Assembly (NCBI GenBank): GCA_034766995.1
Contig: CM068315.1
Location: 36,696,318-36,760,317 of the forward strand
Origin: Acanthacorydalis orientalis
Taxonomy: Eukaryota; Arthropoda; Insecta; Megaloptera; Corydalidae
Length of the DNA: 64,000 nucleotides
Direction: 5' to 3'
In this document: in pieces, positions 1 through 13,854 of the stretch
Numbering within the stretch: the stretch's first letter is position 1
Layout of the letters: every line of letters starts with the position of its first letter
The notes under the pieces: model-generated
Told to the model about the DNA's origin: nothing
Database searches by the model: none
The model's input: only the letters and a program-made list of their open reading frames with translations
Program-made: the position numbers and the translations under genes

Positions 1-623
1 ATATAACAGTTTGACAAAAAAAATATATATATATAATACATTATACTTTAAGTATTAAACAAAAAGGAAATAAATTTAATTTCCTCTATATTCATATTAA
101 TTATATTTAAATAATATATAAACTAGTATATATATTACCTTTAATTTCTCGTTCTTGAAATTCAATCAACACTACACATTTTTACACAGTCCACGCACCA
201 ACTACAATGTTAGAATAAAATTACAAACACATTCAGTGTACACATAGAATAATGTTATGTAAAAAAATATTCGTGCTAGATCGTTGCACTTCATGTTTAT
301 TGTGTAGGGAAATAATATTCTACGAATGTACTTTACATAACACACTTAGATTATTGATATTTAACATTGTAAGTGAAAGTAGTAAATATAAATTGCTTAT
401 AGATTACTGAATTTAAATATTGAATGATTTAAAGCAAAAATAAAACACAAAAATTCGTTTTTACAAAATTCTTGTAATTACTTTTAGACAATTTTTTAAA
501 ATATTTTAATTCGATTCGAGTACGAAGGTAACATGTAATGATTAAATGTGAAGATTTTTGTTTCGTGATTCCATGACTAAATTTAATATTTTAATATGTT
601 ATATAATTTTGTCTGTACTGTTG

Positions 624-625
<2 letters not shown>

Positions 626-657
<32 letters not shown>
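626..657. repeat. (AT)n microsatellite
   Basis: Uninterrupted, about 32 bp. Confidence 0.95.
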
Positions 658-661
<4 letters not shown>

Positions 662-1647
662 AATAATCATTTGTACATGAAATTATTATTTTAATTATCA
701 TTGTCTTTATTTAGAGACTCGTTTAAATTGTTACTTTAATATTACTAAATGTAAGAGTTAATTGATTCACTCTCGAAAACTGTTAGCAATAGAAACTGAG
801 AAATAGTTTAGCACATATTAACATGCTTACGCCGTGGTACATATTGAAACGGCATTTAAAAAATTCAAAAGTCGAGAGCCAAGTGGTGAAAATAAAATAA
901 TGCAAATATATTGTTACTTTCCAAACCTTCTCTCCCATATTACTATGGAGTGTTTTTTTCGAAATATTACTCTTTTAACCGCTCTTCTCTTAGTTAATCA
1001 TTTTATTACGGTCACGATCTTGACTAAGAGTGACTTTTTTTAAAAAAATTGAATTCATTTAATTGTATTCATTTTGTCATAAATTTCATTTAAAACTAAA
1101 TGAGTTTAAATACAACAAATTTCAGCGATATAAGGTTTAATCATTAAGGACAGTAAAAAATATAATATGTTTATTTTATAAAATCTTATGTTATTAAACA
1201 TTATAGAATTTTATTGAGTTTATTAACAGTAAGCTTACCAAATACATACATACAAATAATTTTATAAAAGGAATTTGTACAGAAATAGATAATTAAATGC
1301 TTTAGTTCGTTTCAAATCAATATTTATAAAATGATTAAAGATAAAATCAGTTCAGAAGTAATATGAAATGAAAAATGAAATATATCAAGTATATTAATAC
1401 TGAATTTATAAATTTTTGTAAAAATTAATATCATATTATATATTTATGGGGATAAAGTTTCTAGATATGAATTGATTCCAAATGGATTCCTTACGTATTT
1501 TTTTAATTTTAACAAGAATTTATTATCGTTTTAGTCTTCATATGCCTGTTATTCGTAATTATTTTTATTAGAGATTTATAAAATTATTTAAGATAAAATC
1601 AGTTCAGAAGTAAAAAATAAAAAATGAATTATATCAACGATATTATA

Positions 1648-2203
1648 GGTCGATAGAAAAATAATTGCGGTTTATGACCATAAAATTCATATACATTTTT
1701 TAATTTAAGTGGTTTTTAGTGCTCCAGAACCGTTGGATGACTAACGTCTAAATTTTGTGCAAGCTCTCGATTGTTGTGTGTGATTTTGATTCAAATAACA
1801 CCTTCAGTTGGTCGTTATGAACTGAAGAAAGTCGCTCGCGTTTTTCTTCATCTTCAAGGCTCTCATCCTCAGCATGAAATGATTGTAACCACCATTGTAC
1901 CCTACGTTTCTTAATAATATTCACACCAAAAGCATCGTTTAGTTTACGAGCAGTTTCTGCTGCTTTACCACCCGTTTTGAACTCGTACAAAAAATTGCTC
2001 GTATATGGTTCTTTTTCATTTTAATTCAATAGCCCAATTTGAAGAAAAATTAATAATAAAACCAAAGTCGACGTTACCAAAATACAGACTGAAAAGTGTA
2101 CTTTAAAATGATATTAACATAAATACGATGAAATGACACGTTCATTGAAAAAAATAAGGTTAGGATTCAAAAATCAAAAACCGCAATCATTTTCCTACGA
2201 AAC
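1648..2203 (-). mobile_element. Mariner deletion derivative, copy A (about 556 bp)
   Basis: Left terminus begins GGTCGATAGAAAAATAATTG after a TA. The right terminus reads on the minus strand as GTTTCGTAGGAAAATGATTG, followed by TA at 2204-2205. Inside, on the minus strand, an 80-codon frame (1990-1748) carries the mariner N-terminal helix-turn-helix: YEFKTGGKAAETARKLNDAF, VQWWLQSF, DESLEDEE and NDQLK. The second helix-turn-helix is degenerate. The DD(34)D catalytic half is absent. TA duplication and family features identify a Tc1/mariner-type element that cannot move itself. Confidence 0.88.
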
Positions 2204-4508
2204 TAATAATAATGAAATTATGAAATTTTATAAAAAATAATATAATGTTATATTTTTCTGGGAATAAGGAGTCTAATGATGGATTGATTTCAAATGAATT
2301 TTGTTATTTAAAAATTAAAATTTTAATAAGAATCAATTATTGATTATTATTTCTGTGCCTGTAATTCTTAGTTATTTTATTGGAGATCTGCAGGAAATGT
2401 TTGAGAAGCAAGTAAATGTTATATTTTAGCCTCACTTGACTGATGATAACGTGTGGGTTTGAACGTATGTACTAAGAAAGAAAAATTACTGAGTACAGTC
2501 AATAGAAGCCTAAGCTGTTTATACCGAAGGGTGAAAAAGAATGGGGCCACACCATGAACAGGTCAGTAACAGAGTGCTGTTATAAATACTTGGAAACACC
2601 AATGGCTGAACAGCGCGATACTGTTCTGGGAGGGAGAAATATATTTGATATAAAATTTACGAGAATATTCTTTATCCATGATGGCTAAAATTTTTCATCG
2701 ACCCGAATCGTATAATCCAGTACTTGACATTCGCAGTGTCGAGCAGAACAAAAGTTCCTTAATTACTGAAGAAGTGCACTGGAACTCATATATTTTATGA
2801 CTAGTTTTGTCTTGTCGTCCTTCAGATAGATTAACAAGTAAATGATCTTCTTAAAGGTTATGTTTGTTGAAATTGATCAGAGTACGTAAGGATTTAAAAA
2901 TGACCACTAATATTCTAGTAAATATAAATTTGGAAAAATTATCGAAAATACAAATTACAAATAAACACAATCAAATGAAAAGCTTAGCTCGTTGTTAAAT
3001 ATTTTATGAGATGAATTTATTTGCTCATTTCATTCATAATGTGTTTATTTCTATTAAGGAAAGTTATATTAATAATATTTTTGATTTACACTTTATTAAT
3101 AATTCATATGTTTTTCCTGTTTTATATAAATATCTAAATTTAAGTAAAAAATAAAATAATATAACAACAAAACAAATTTATATAAAAAAAATTATTACAA
3201 GACAATCAGTATATTATTTAAGTAATTAATATTTTTTTACGATCGCTAAAATACTTTGAAATATATATTTTCGTTCTAAAAGTAAATAGAAGATATATTT
3301 TATTCTAATTATGAAAACTTACCTTTTTTCCGATGGGCTATGGAATAAAGTTATTCAAAAGGAAACAAATTCTAAAAACACTTTTCCTTACTTAGAAATA
3401 AAATTGTATTTAATATTTTTATACAATAAAAAGAAAGAAGCGATTGTATTTTTCTAAGAAACTTTGAAGAAATTACCATGTAAATATTACGAAAATGAAT
3501 GATTTTTATATGAACGTATATTGATTTTGGTTTTGTATATACAAGATTGTTTTACAAAAATCAAAAAGCTCACAGTAAACACAACATTTTTTGTAGAAAT
3601 GTTTTTAACAATATTTTATATATTCATTTATAGTTAGAATAATTGGCTTTTATGATTCCATCGATAAAAATTGCCTAGAATTTGTAAGAATTCTAAAGTT
3701 ACATTTGAGTGATATTAATATTTAATAAAACATATTTTATTGTACTTACAATTGTTTAAATAAAAACGAATGTATATTTTGACGTAACTGAACACATTTT
3801 CTACGAAAATTAGTAAATTATAGTTAGATAATAATACATAACACATTATCACAGATCTATAAAGAATCGTTAAATATTATGTACATTTGACATTGATATA
3901 TTTCAGTGTTCTTCTAGATTGATTTTAGAATACTGAACAATAAAAAATAGTTGGGTACAGTAGTCTAACTCATTCAATATTACTATCTCTTACTACATAA
4001 AAATGTATATTATTTTTATTTACTTCATTCATTTTTTAAATTTTATTTTAGTATTCCATTGTTAAAATTATACTACCTTATTTTTAATATTACTTATCTC
4101 AAAAATAATGGGTAATTATTATAAGAATTTCGTAACATATTATTTACTCTCACTTTTTAACAATGTATTTAAAATATTTGATAGTTTATTAAAATTAATT
4201 TCATTAAACGTTAATTATCGATGAATTAATATATTCTGTCAAAATTTCAAAGTAGTATTTTTTTAATTGATTAAATTAATTTAATTTTATTTCATTCTAT
4301 GAAAAAAATTAATATCTTTGTAATTTATATATTTTCATAAAGTTAAAAAAATGTTTATTTAATTAAGAAAGTATTGGAATTAAAAAACTTGGAATACATT
4401 TTATATTAGATTTTTTATATAATAATATAAAAAAATATAATAGCCTGATAAATCATATTTAAATTTAAAGAAATTCGGATTTTCTATTGAATTTTGTTTT
4501 ATCGTAAA

Positions 4509-4542
4509 TTTATTTTTTAATCAATAATGTACGTTGTTTATT
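4509..4542 (-). terminator. Candidate poly(A) signals of Sema2a
   Basis: Reading downstream from the stop codon on the minus strand, the first exact AATAAA hexamers I find are at 4542-4537 and 4514-4509, about 560-590 nt into the 3' side. An ATTAAA variant occurs nearer the stop (about 5026-5031). Base composition makes such hexamers common, so this is only a candidate 3' end. Confidence 0.25.
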
Positions 4543-5054
4543 TAAATACTTTTGTTATTTAATATGAAAAAATCTAAAATAAATGTTTCACTACCGGCTA
4601 AAATAAGTTAATTAATAATAATATATTTTTTTTATAAAATGTGCTGTTCGCAAAAATTCAATATTTGATAATTGAGCTGACTACTGTATTCTCATATAAT
4701 TTCATCCTCTGAAATATTTCACAATGTAAACATTAAATTTAAAATAAATATACGTCATTTTCTAGTATAAATCATCTACGATTGTCTGGCAATTGATGCC
4801 ATAATATTATTGATTGATAAAATACAAAATAAAACACAACAACAAATCAAATTATGTACAGTATTTAAAAGTTAAACAGAAAAATGTTTCCTTATTTAAA
4901 ACGTCATTTTGCATAACAGTTAAATTAATAGCATGTCACTTCACTCCATTGTATTTATCATTTCAGTAGGTTCATATTTTTTATACACAGTAATATCACA
5001 AACAATTTTTCAAGTCATTTTTAATTTAATAATATATATGTATTATTTAAGCAC

Positions 5055-5062
5055 TATTTACA
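5055..5062 (-). promoter_or_regulatory. Possible Pumilio (PUF) recognition element in the Sema2a 3' UTR
   Basis: On the transcript strand this reads TGTAAATA, an exact match to the PUF consensus UGUAHAUA, about 38 nt after the stop codon. In such A+T-rich DNA a chance match is quite possible. Confidence 0.35.
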
Positions 5063-5100
5063 AGTAGGTTTTGTCCACTGCTAACACAATTCTTCAGCTA

Positions 5101-5172
5101 TCATGCTAAAGGCTGATGGTATATTTCATTCGGGTGTACGTTTTGATTGGTTTTTTGACGGTATGTGCATTG
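5101..5172 (-). CDS. Sema2a: Sema2a last coding exon 12
   Basis: Residues 691-713 and TGA at 5103-5101: [18 protein letters not shown] then HQPLA and stop. It is identified by the acceptor GTTTCAG|CAA in the right phase and by the HPNEIY motif near the C-terminus, which I recall from other insect Sema2a tails. It is too short to find by ORF length. Confidence 0.9.
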   Translation of the reverse strand, partial: QCTYRQKTNQNVHPNEIYHQPLA

Positions 5173-8100
5173 CTGAAACGATTTTAACTTCTTTATTTAA
5201 TATTTTTTAAACAAATTCATGAAGAATATAATAGAAACAGCTTGAATAAATTATATTATAAGAATAAAATTAAATATGCATAAACTCCAAAACTATGGGA
5301 TTTGGAAAACCGAAACTCATGCATACTAAAAAAATCTCAAAATAAGGCGCATTTATGATTTTGACTTAAAGAGTTGTTATTATCCTGTTTAGTTATAAGA
5401 AAAGCATCGTAAAATAAATTCAGACAATGCATAGAAAACTCCAGAGTGTACAAGTTTGTCGTACTTTTTATTTTTAATTTAAGGAATTATTTTTATACCA
5501 TATTTGCAAAATAAGCAAAACATGAAAACGTATTTTATATAAAATTGCATTTTAAAATGTAAAGAAATGAGATACAAAATCGTAAAGTAAACAGTTTTAT
5601 ATAGAAATAATTTTTTTATTTATGAAACAGAATTCAAATATGTTTTGGAATAAGAAATTAATTAACAATCATGTTATTTCGTATTAGATCATATTAAGAT
5701 TGATCTAGTTTCATTAAATTGGTATTACTTTCTTAAATCATAGAAACTCTTATGCATAAACTCTTTGTTATTCGATTTTCATATAGTTTAAAAACATCAG
5801 TAATTTGAATACCAATTGATATTTAAGCACCCATGATCTAAAAGGTATCTAAAAAACCTGACAAAAATTTTTTTTTCACTAACAAATATTCGGATTTGCG
5901 TCTATATTATTATTCATACGAAATATAATGAAATAATGCCAGTCTGTAATTTATTTAAGGTAAAAAAAACCATCAATGAAGAAGATAAATATTCGGTGTG
6001 TTAAATAATGTGAAAATATAAATAAACAATACACAATTTCTGCGTATTACAATCAATTACCAAAATAAAAAGTGAGTTTATTATTAATCAATTTTTGTGT
6101 TCTTTTTGTGTAATATCGAAAAAATGTAAATAATGAAATCTTAATTTCCAGTTTGGATAAAACTGGAAATAAAACTATGTTAAAATCACTGATTCTTAAA
6201 ATAAATATTTAACTACGAATAAATATTGATTATGAATTATTTTTAACTTTAATTCCATTTATAATGTGTTTATTTGCTATAAAACTATTAATATTTCTGT
6301 TACTTTATTAGAAAATAAGAAAAATATTTTAATTCTATCGAAATAAGTTACTTAATAAAACAAATAAATTTAAAAATATTTAAATGAATAACTAAAAATA
6401 GTAAAAATAAATTTACCTACATGTACATCAGATACATCATAAGAGATACTATAACATAAGAAATAATAAGAGAAATAATTATCTGAAACATAAAATTTTA
6501 CAAAATAACACTTACCGCCTGCTTTCTCTCCCATGACTTCATTGCAGACTTATATTTCTCAAACTCGTGACACCAGTTCGAATAAATCTTCTGATAATCG
6601 TTACTCTTCGACGGTGCATTACACCTATGCGCATCGACTGTAACATTATACGAACAGAGAAGAGATCCTCCAATCCAATAATCGTATCGTCCAGCATCAG
6701 CTTCAGTTACTGATATAATTACTAATCCATGTTCAGAAGTTTCAATATATTTCTCAGGTCTATAATAAATCATTGGTTTTAGTGTTCATTTTAACATTTT
6801 TTTTTATGATTTGTACATGTAAATATTACAGTTCTGTTTTAAATCTAGAAACGAGTATTAAAAATTATATAATTTTTTTATTAAAATATGAAGGGTATTT
6901 TTTAATATTTGTTTATTTTTTTCTGGAACAAATCCTTTATTTTTTCATAGTCATCATAATATATCAATATTAATAATAATAATGTCTTTAATAATAAAAT
7001 ATAATAATTGATTGATAATTGTCATTTATTTCTGTACTATATAGGATGTAGTCTATTATAGCAACTATTATAGTTCTTGATTCAAATGAATGTATTGAAA
7101 TTTAGTATAATCAGTGAAGTTATGAGACTTTAATGAGAAAAACGTACACACACCTAAAAACAATTTTATATCTTCCTTTATCTTTCGAATAGTGATACCA
7201 GTTTACAACCTGTGACGACAGCACAGCTGGCATTTTTAAAAAACATCCAAGATGCAGACTTTGTCCCCAAGTGACAACCATCTTCTTGTTTATTACACTG
7301 CTGTCACATATGTCTGCTGTTCTGTTTGCGACGTCTTGTAATAATCTGGAATGATTAAAATTAATGACTAAAGTTCTCTTATGTGCTATAATGTTAACGA
7401 CTATGTTATATACCCCGGTGCATATGACTTGCACAAGTTAGTGTCTTTATCCCAACCGCAATAAGGATCATGGACACAACGCAGGCAGCTGTCATAGCGA
7501 CGGTTGCACATGACGAGATCTACTTGTTTGATGCGATAGTCGGACGCGACATACAGCGACTTGTACTTTTCGGAGATCTCCATCGCTTTTATGGATTCGC
7601 CGGGCGTTACGTCGAATACGTCTAGCAGAATTGATTGCGAATCGCCGCTACTATCGTTCCATTGTACTATTTTATACACTTCGCCATTGCCTACGAGTAC
7701 GAATGAATAATGTCAAAAGTAATTTACAATGTTCGTTGAGAAAGCAATAAGAACAAACATTCATTAATCTGAGACATTTACATTATGAGATTTTAAAAAT
7801 TACATTATTAAATATAATGTATTCTGATGATACTTTGTATTTAAAATCATTATTTAAAAAAAGATGACCGAGTTTAAAAAATACAAATTAGTCTAGCGTG
7901 CATTACACAAAAAATCTGATAATTATAAAATCATTTTATACGTTAACATATTTGTGATCAATTTTTTATAACAATGATGTTATTTTCTATTACTTCGTCG
8001 ATGAAGCGATAATAATAATATGTGTATATAATGATACATATAAAAGAATTATTTACATGTAAAGATAATAAATAAAAAATGAATCTGATTAGTACTTTTG

Positions 8101-8191
8101 CTAAAATTATGTCCACGTTTTTATAAAAAAAAACTGATTATACTATAAATTTTGGAAGATTTTATTCAGTGAATCAAAGCTGAATGTAATA

Positions 8192-8244
<53 letters not shown>

Positions 8245-9584
8245 TGAATAAAGAAATATACTGTTAACATGTGTATATTTTCAACTATATAAAAATGTAT
8301 TTATACGTATAATTTTGTCGAAAATGAAAATATGTCCATGATATTTCAATGAGAATAGGTAAACAACATTATTACAAAAGTTTGTGAGCTGTATAAAAAG
8401 CTATTGTGTCAGAAGATAAGTATTCTACATAATGTTTCAAAGTTTTCACAAAAATGTCTTTGTTGTAGATTTAAGTAAGTTTTTTGTTTTGTATTATATT
8501 GTTTAAAAGAAGTTTTTGAAATAAGTATGGAAGACTTGTTAAGCATAAGTAAATATTAACTGAATATATTTAACGTTATTGACGTTGTGAAAATATATTA
8601 TTAAATAAGAGTCATGTTTGTATTGGCTTGTTTTATGTTAATCTTTCGTACACTATATCATTAAACAATTTGAAAGTATCAAAAATAAACTAATCCCTTT
8701 AAATGTCGACTCACCCTTAAATCTCAAATAACTAACCAACCATGAAAAATAAAACTACTGATTGTTATGATTTATTTAAAAAGAAAATATTTCTTAATTT
8801 TGGAAAATATTTACCTAAAAGTTACTATATTATTTAGATAATTATAAAATTTGAATATTAAAAATGTAAATAATCCATGAAATATATTAAAATCTACAAT
8901 ATAAATAACTTAAATAATAAATATATTTCCAGCACAACTACTACATTTTTAATCATATAGTTAGTATACGTTTTATTTTAATACATATTTTTCTAAATAC
9001 TATGAAGCAGATATTAATAACAATAAAAAATATTGATACAATATTGAAATAACTAAAAATATATTTTAATACAATACCAACTTGTAAAGTTTTTATTAAA
9101 TTGGAAAATTATGTAATTTAAACGCTTATTATAATTTAAATATTTTATAAATTTATAATTTTCAATTGAAAATACGGTGTAATAAAAGACCGTTCCGTTT
9201 TTCATTTTTCAAATACCATTGAATAAAATTCATATGAATAAAATTTCTGTTCAATAAAAACAATGTGTAGTCCTAGTAGTGATAATCAGGAAAGCACTGC
9301 ACAGGATTATGAATATTGTGACACTAATGCATTGATATCGATTTCAGTGCAGCTTTAGAAGATAAATCTTTAAATAGTAATAATCTATACTGGTTAATGC
9401 AGTCAGTCGTTATTAGCAGATTATGGAAATTTGTATGATAAAACCTTATGGTTCGTAAACTTCCCATATAGATAGAATGGAAAAAATAGAAATGTATTTC
9501 GATTTATATAATAAAGAATTATAAAAATAAATATGCATATACATATATATGTATAAGATATTTACATAATAAATTGTATATAGT

Positions 9585-9627
<43 letters not shown>

Positions 9628-12230
9628 AAAGCATTTAAAATATAAAAAAAATACTTACTAGTTCCAGAATAATAAACAGTGTACTCTAAATTCGTATCAA
9701 GCCCATCTAATTTGAGTCGATCGACGACAAGTTTCGTGAATAAAATATCACGTTTAAAAAAGACAGGTTTTTCATTTTCGTGGGAGACTGCTGCGTCCAT
9801 GAGTGGATGTGAACGAATGAAATTGAGTACCGTATCTGGTAATGTTTCCGTATCGTTAACACATGTTCCAGGCCTTGGTTCTGGTACTTTATTACTGAGA
9901 ACAGGTAACCAAGCTGAACTTGATGAAGCTTGTTCTTTAAATTTACCAGTAAATGCTTTCTGAATATCTTCTAGCTTGAATGAACATATAGCTGAGCCCA
10001 TGAGACCGTTTGTTGATGTTGTAAATGTACCATAATATCGTGTATTATCGTTAGGAATTTTATAGATACTCTCTAAAATATGTAATTTGATATGTAGGGA
10101 GACTCTTTTTATCGACGATTATTACATTTTTACAACCCTGACTGGTGTACCGAGTTGTGGTAAAACACGTGTTGAAAATAACAGATATGTACGGTTTACT
10201 TTATTTAAATTTAAATATTCGGTTGCAGTATATTTAGCATGCATAATATTTAATAAATTTGCATATTTCAATTAACTTGAAATTTAATATTGCGTCGAAA
10301 ATTAAACATTTATATTTATACTTCATTATATCAGTATATTTTTAACGGATATGTGAATAAAGTTTATTATTTAAAGTAACGAATAGAATTGAGTTAATCA
10401 ATCATATTAAAATATTTATTTATGTAAAACATATGAAGTGTTTTATTTAAGTCTTTTATTGCTCGACTGTTTTATTACAGTATTCTTGAAAATATTTTTG
10501 TATTTTTAATTGGCTTAACAATTTTATTTACTTTTAATAATATAAATACATGTAAATTATATTTTTTACGTAAATAGACCATAACTTTAAAAAATCTAAT
10601 TTTTCTGAGAGTAAAAAAAGAATATTGGCTTAAAAAATATGATGAAAATAAAAAGTACGCAAATATTTAAAAAAAAACGATATTGGATCGTTAATAACGT
10701 ATGAATTTAAAATTAAATTTGTGAGATGAAAGATACGAATCGAAATTTAGACAGTTACATGAATAGATGAACAATTTGTGGACTATGCAATTCGGAATAT
10801 AATACAGAATACTTACACAAGGAATGAAAGAACAGGATATGTTAAGATATGAATATGCAATTAATAGAATTTCAGATTTCAGAAACATTAGCGGTGATTC
10901 GCATATTAAAAAAAAAATTAATTAAAATATCCAAATACATTAAAAACGCTTTTAAATAAATAAATGGACAAATATGAGAAATATAAAAAGAAAAAGTTAC
11001 GTATAAATTTTGTAATTATTTATTATTGAGTAAGTAGTACAGAAAAAAATATATTTCTAAAATGAAGAGCAAAACAAATAAATTTGTACAGAAATACAAT
11101 TTTTTGTATAATAAATAAATTTTGAAATACAGTTTCAGGCGTTTTATAATAATGCTCTTTGAATAATAATTTATTGAAAATGTAAATTGTTCTAGTGTTG
11201 ATTTGATATACAATTAATTATAATAATTAACTATATTACATAAAAGGGAAAACTACTAATTATATTCCATATTTTATTAACATTTGATACTCTGAATTCA
11301 TATGTTAAACTCCTTTGTAAATATATGACGGTTATAAATAAGTATTATTATTAAAAATATTTTAAATACAAAAACAATATTATTACTTAATTATTATTTA
11401 ATATAAAAATATTAATTTTCAAATATAAAAACAACATTGATGAGAAGTGGTTTTAAAAGTGTTCTCATAGTATTGACTTCCTAAAATTTTTGTTAAATAG
11501 TTGTAGCAGTGTAGTTGTAGAAATTTACTATAACCTGATTAAAAACTGACTCTTGAACCAATTATCGGTAGCTTGAATTATATTAAAATAATATGAGGAA
11601 TCAAAGACATCAGAAGAATATCTTAAACGATAAAAAAATATGAATTTGATATTAGATGTTTTAAGGTTTCCCTGCTGGTTTTCCACCTATTAGGAGGGCG
11701 GTTTGGATTGTAACTTGGTTTGATATTAGAGACAAAAGCTTCCATTTCAAAGTGTATTTTATTTTTCGACATAATTCCCTCGAAGCTTTACGCACTTGTC
11801 CCAACGTTTCTCCAGATTCACGATTTTATCCGGAAGTGGGTTCCTTCAGTTCTCAAAATAGCCGTCTACGACCACTATCGTCCTTCATTCGATCCAAATC
11901 ATTTTCCAATCAGGAAAAATTTGAGTTTCGAGAACAGATGAAAGTCTGAGAAAGTAGTAATGGAAAACTGACACTCACATACATCAATAAATAAAATTAA
12001 TTTGGTTATGATAATTATATTTCCCAAAAAAAATCATAAAATGTTTTTTTTTGATAATTAGAAATCATTAAAAATTATGTATAATTAAAAAAATTCAAAG
12101 TATAAACAATACTATTTAGGGTCAATAAGCAACATTATTGGATCGTACACAACTTTTTGAGACACAGTTATATATGGGTTAAAGAGTAAAGTGTATTTTA
12201 AATACTGTTATATTTTTATTTTATTTGAAT

Positions 12231-12300
<70 letters not shown>

Positions 12301-12462
12301 TATGTATTTAGTATATCTCAATTTAAACTATTAATTTATGATCTTAAAAAATATAGTTAGAAATGAGAATTTTATTATTCGAAAATTATATATGTAAAAG
12401 ATGCAGATTTTTTAATTTATGAACGCCATTTAAATATTTTATTGGAATTTTATTTCAAATAT

Positions 12463-12523
<61 letters not shown>

Positions 12524-13045
12524 AGTCGAACAGTAAAATTACTTTATAGCCAGTAGTAGCTATAAAATATATTAGCATTCTTTACTACTTTTTTATGATA
12601 GATTAAAACAAACATAGTATAAAGAAAGTATGTAAATGATTTCTTTAATGTATTTACTAAATATCAACACGGTACACCATCGAGGGTTTAACTATAACTT
12701 GTAAACGTTACTCTTACGTATTTCATTAAAGTAGAACGGAAATTCTCCAGGAATTGAACAATTCAGTCGGGCTTTCAAATACGTGGCCCAATTTTGATTG
12801 AGTATGTTTTTTCCTCCTGTATCTTTCTTGCACACACGTGCAACTCTAGAGTATACACTCTTTCCACAATTTATATATTCGACTGCAGTTTCGCGAAAGA
12901 AGAAAAAGACGTACTGATCGATATCAAACGAGCCAACGAAATCAGGTTCTGGAAATAAAATTCAGGAAGTAGTGTTTTCCGATACTTATTTCGAAAGAGA
13001 TTTTTGTCAAGAATTGCTCGTTATTTAAATAATGATGATTACTAT

Positions 13046-13085
<40 letters not shown>

Positions 13086-13797
13086 TATAATTCTTTCATG
13101 AATAAAAAGTTAATATTAATGACAACCACTTTGTCAATCCTTTTAGGAAGACAAATATTCAAAAGAATTTAAAATAATTAAAAACTAACTGTAATGTAGT
13201 GTGTTAAATTCATAAGTTTCGTTCTATTATAAATACTTAAATATATTAATTTTAATTAATTAGCAATTAATTTTGTTAAAATATGTTTTAACAATATTTG
13301 GTTGAAATTGAATTATACGAATTTTAAACTATTTAGTGTATTCTTAAAATAACAGGCATTTTAGGATTAAAAAAATATTACCCTGAAAAATATATTTGTT
13401 TTGTAATAAAGAAAAACATAATAGTTTATATTCATTGATATCGCAATGATTTTTTACTGAATTTATTTACAAAAATGACTAAGTACGTTTTTAATATAGT
13501 TCAACTATCATTTCATTTTCATTTTTGAATAGCCTAAATGTTTTTTAACGTGAAAGTTTCAGTTTAATATAACTAAAACTTAATTAATGGTAATGTTATT
13601 GTAATTATGATAGTAATGTCTCTAAAAACTTTGTTGTACTTAATATGATGTTCATAAATATTTTTTAAACATATTACTGTTAAATTGTTTTGTATTAATT
13701 TAATTTATATTGTTTGTTATTTATAATTTCAGCAGTGTTTTCTTTTAAATGATATACTTTTGTTTTTAATACTACTGGTTTCAGCACTTCTTCCATA

Positions 13798-13854
<57 letters not shown>

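Larger units (their letters stand above)
1..5100. other. 3' flank of Sema2a without recognisable genes
   Basis: A+T-rich non-coding DNA with one mariner-derived element (1648-2203), an (AT)n array at 626-657 and a less A+T-rich stretch at about 2440-2800 that I cannot assign. The 69-codon open frame at 834-1043 has no recognisable domain and I regard it as chance. The 3' UTR occupies the right-hand end. Confidence 0.7.
5173..7413 (-). other. Sema2a introns 9, 10 and 11 with exons between
   Basis: Intron 9 is 7346-7413 (68 bp, the smallest), intron 10 is 6760-7153 (394 bp) and intron 11 is 5173-6515 (1343 bp). No microsatellite or transposon stands out in them. Confidence 0.85.
7691..9658 (-). 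other. Sema2a intron 8
   Basis: 2.0 kb with (AT)n arrays at 8194-8242 and 9587-9625. Nothing else recognisable. Confidence 0.85.
10073..12717 (-). other. Sema2a intron 7
   Basis: 2.6 kb with the mariner 3' fragment at 11663-11960 and two (AT)n arrays (12231-12305 and 12467-12518). The 190 bp next to exon 8 (10080-10270) are open in one plus-strand frame without any recognisable domain. Confidence 0.85.

Noticed and set aside
834..1043. 69-codon open frame in the 3' flank
   Set aside because: No domain, no splice context and A+T-rich codons; consistent with chance.
9446..9634. Open frames made of Tyr-Ile repeats (many places, for example 9446-9634, 17041-17304, 24253-24516, 37266-37472, 43605-43871)
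   Set aside because: They are translations of (AT)n arrays, which have no stop in some frames. Not genes.
9679..9963. 94-codon plus-strand open frame over exon 8
   Set aside because: It is the antisense shadow of the sema-domain exon.
12718..12760. A suspected frameshift in Sema2a exon 7 near GEFPFYFNE
   Set aside because: Re-reading the three T and two C bases showed an intact frame; the mistake was in my first transcription of the reverse strand.
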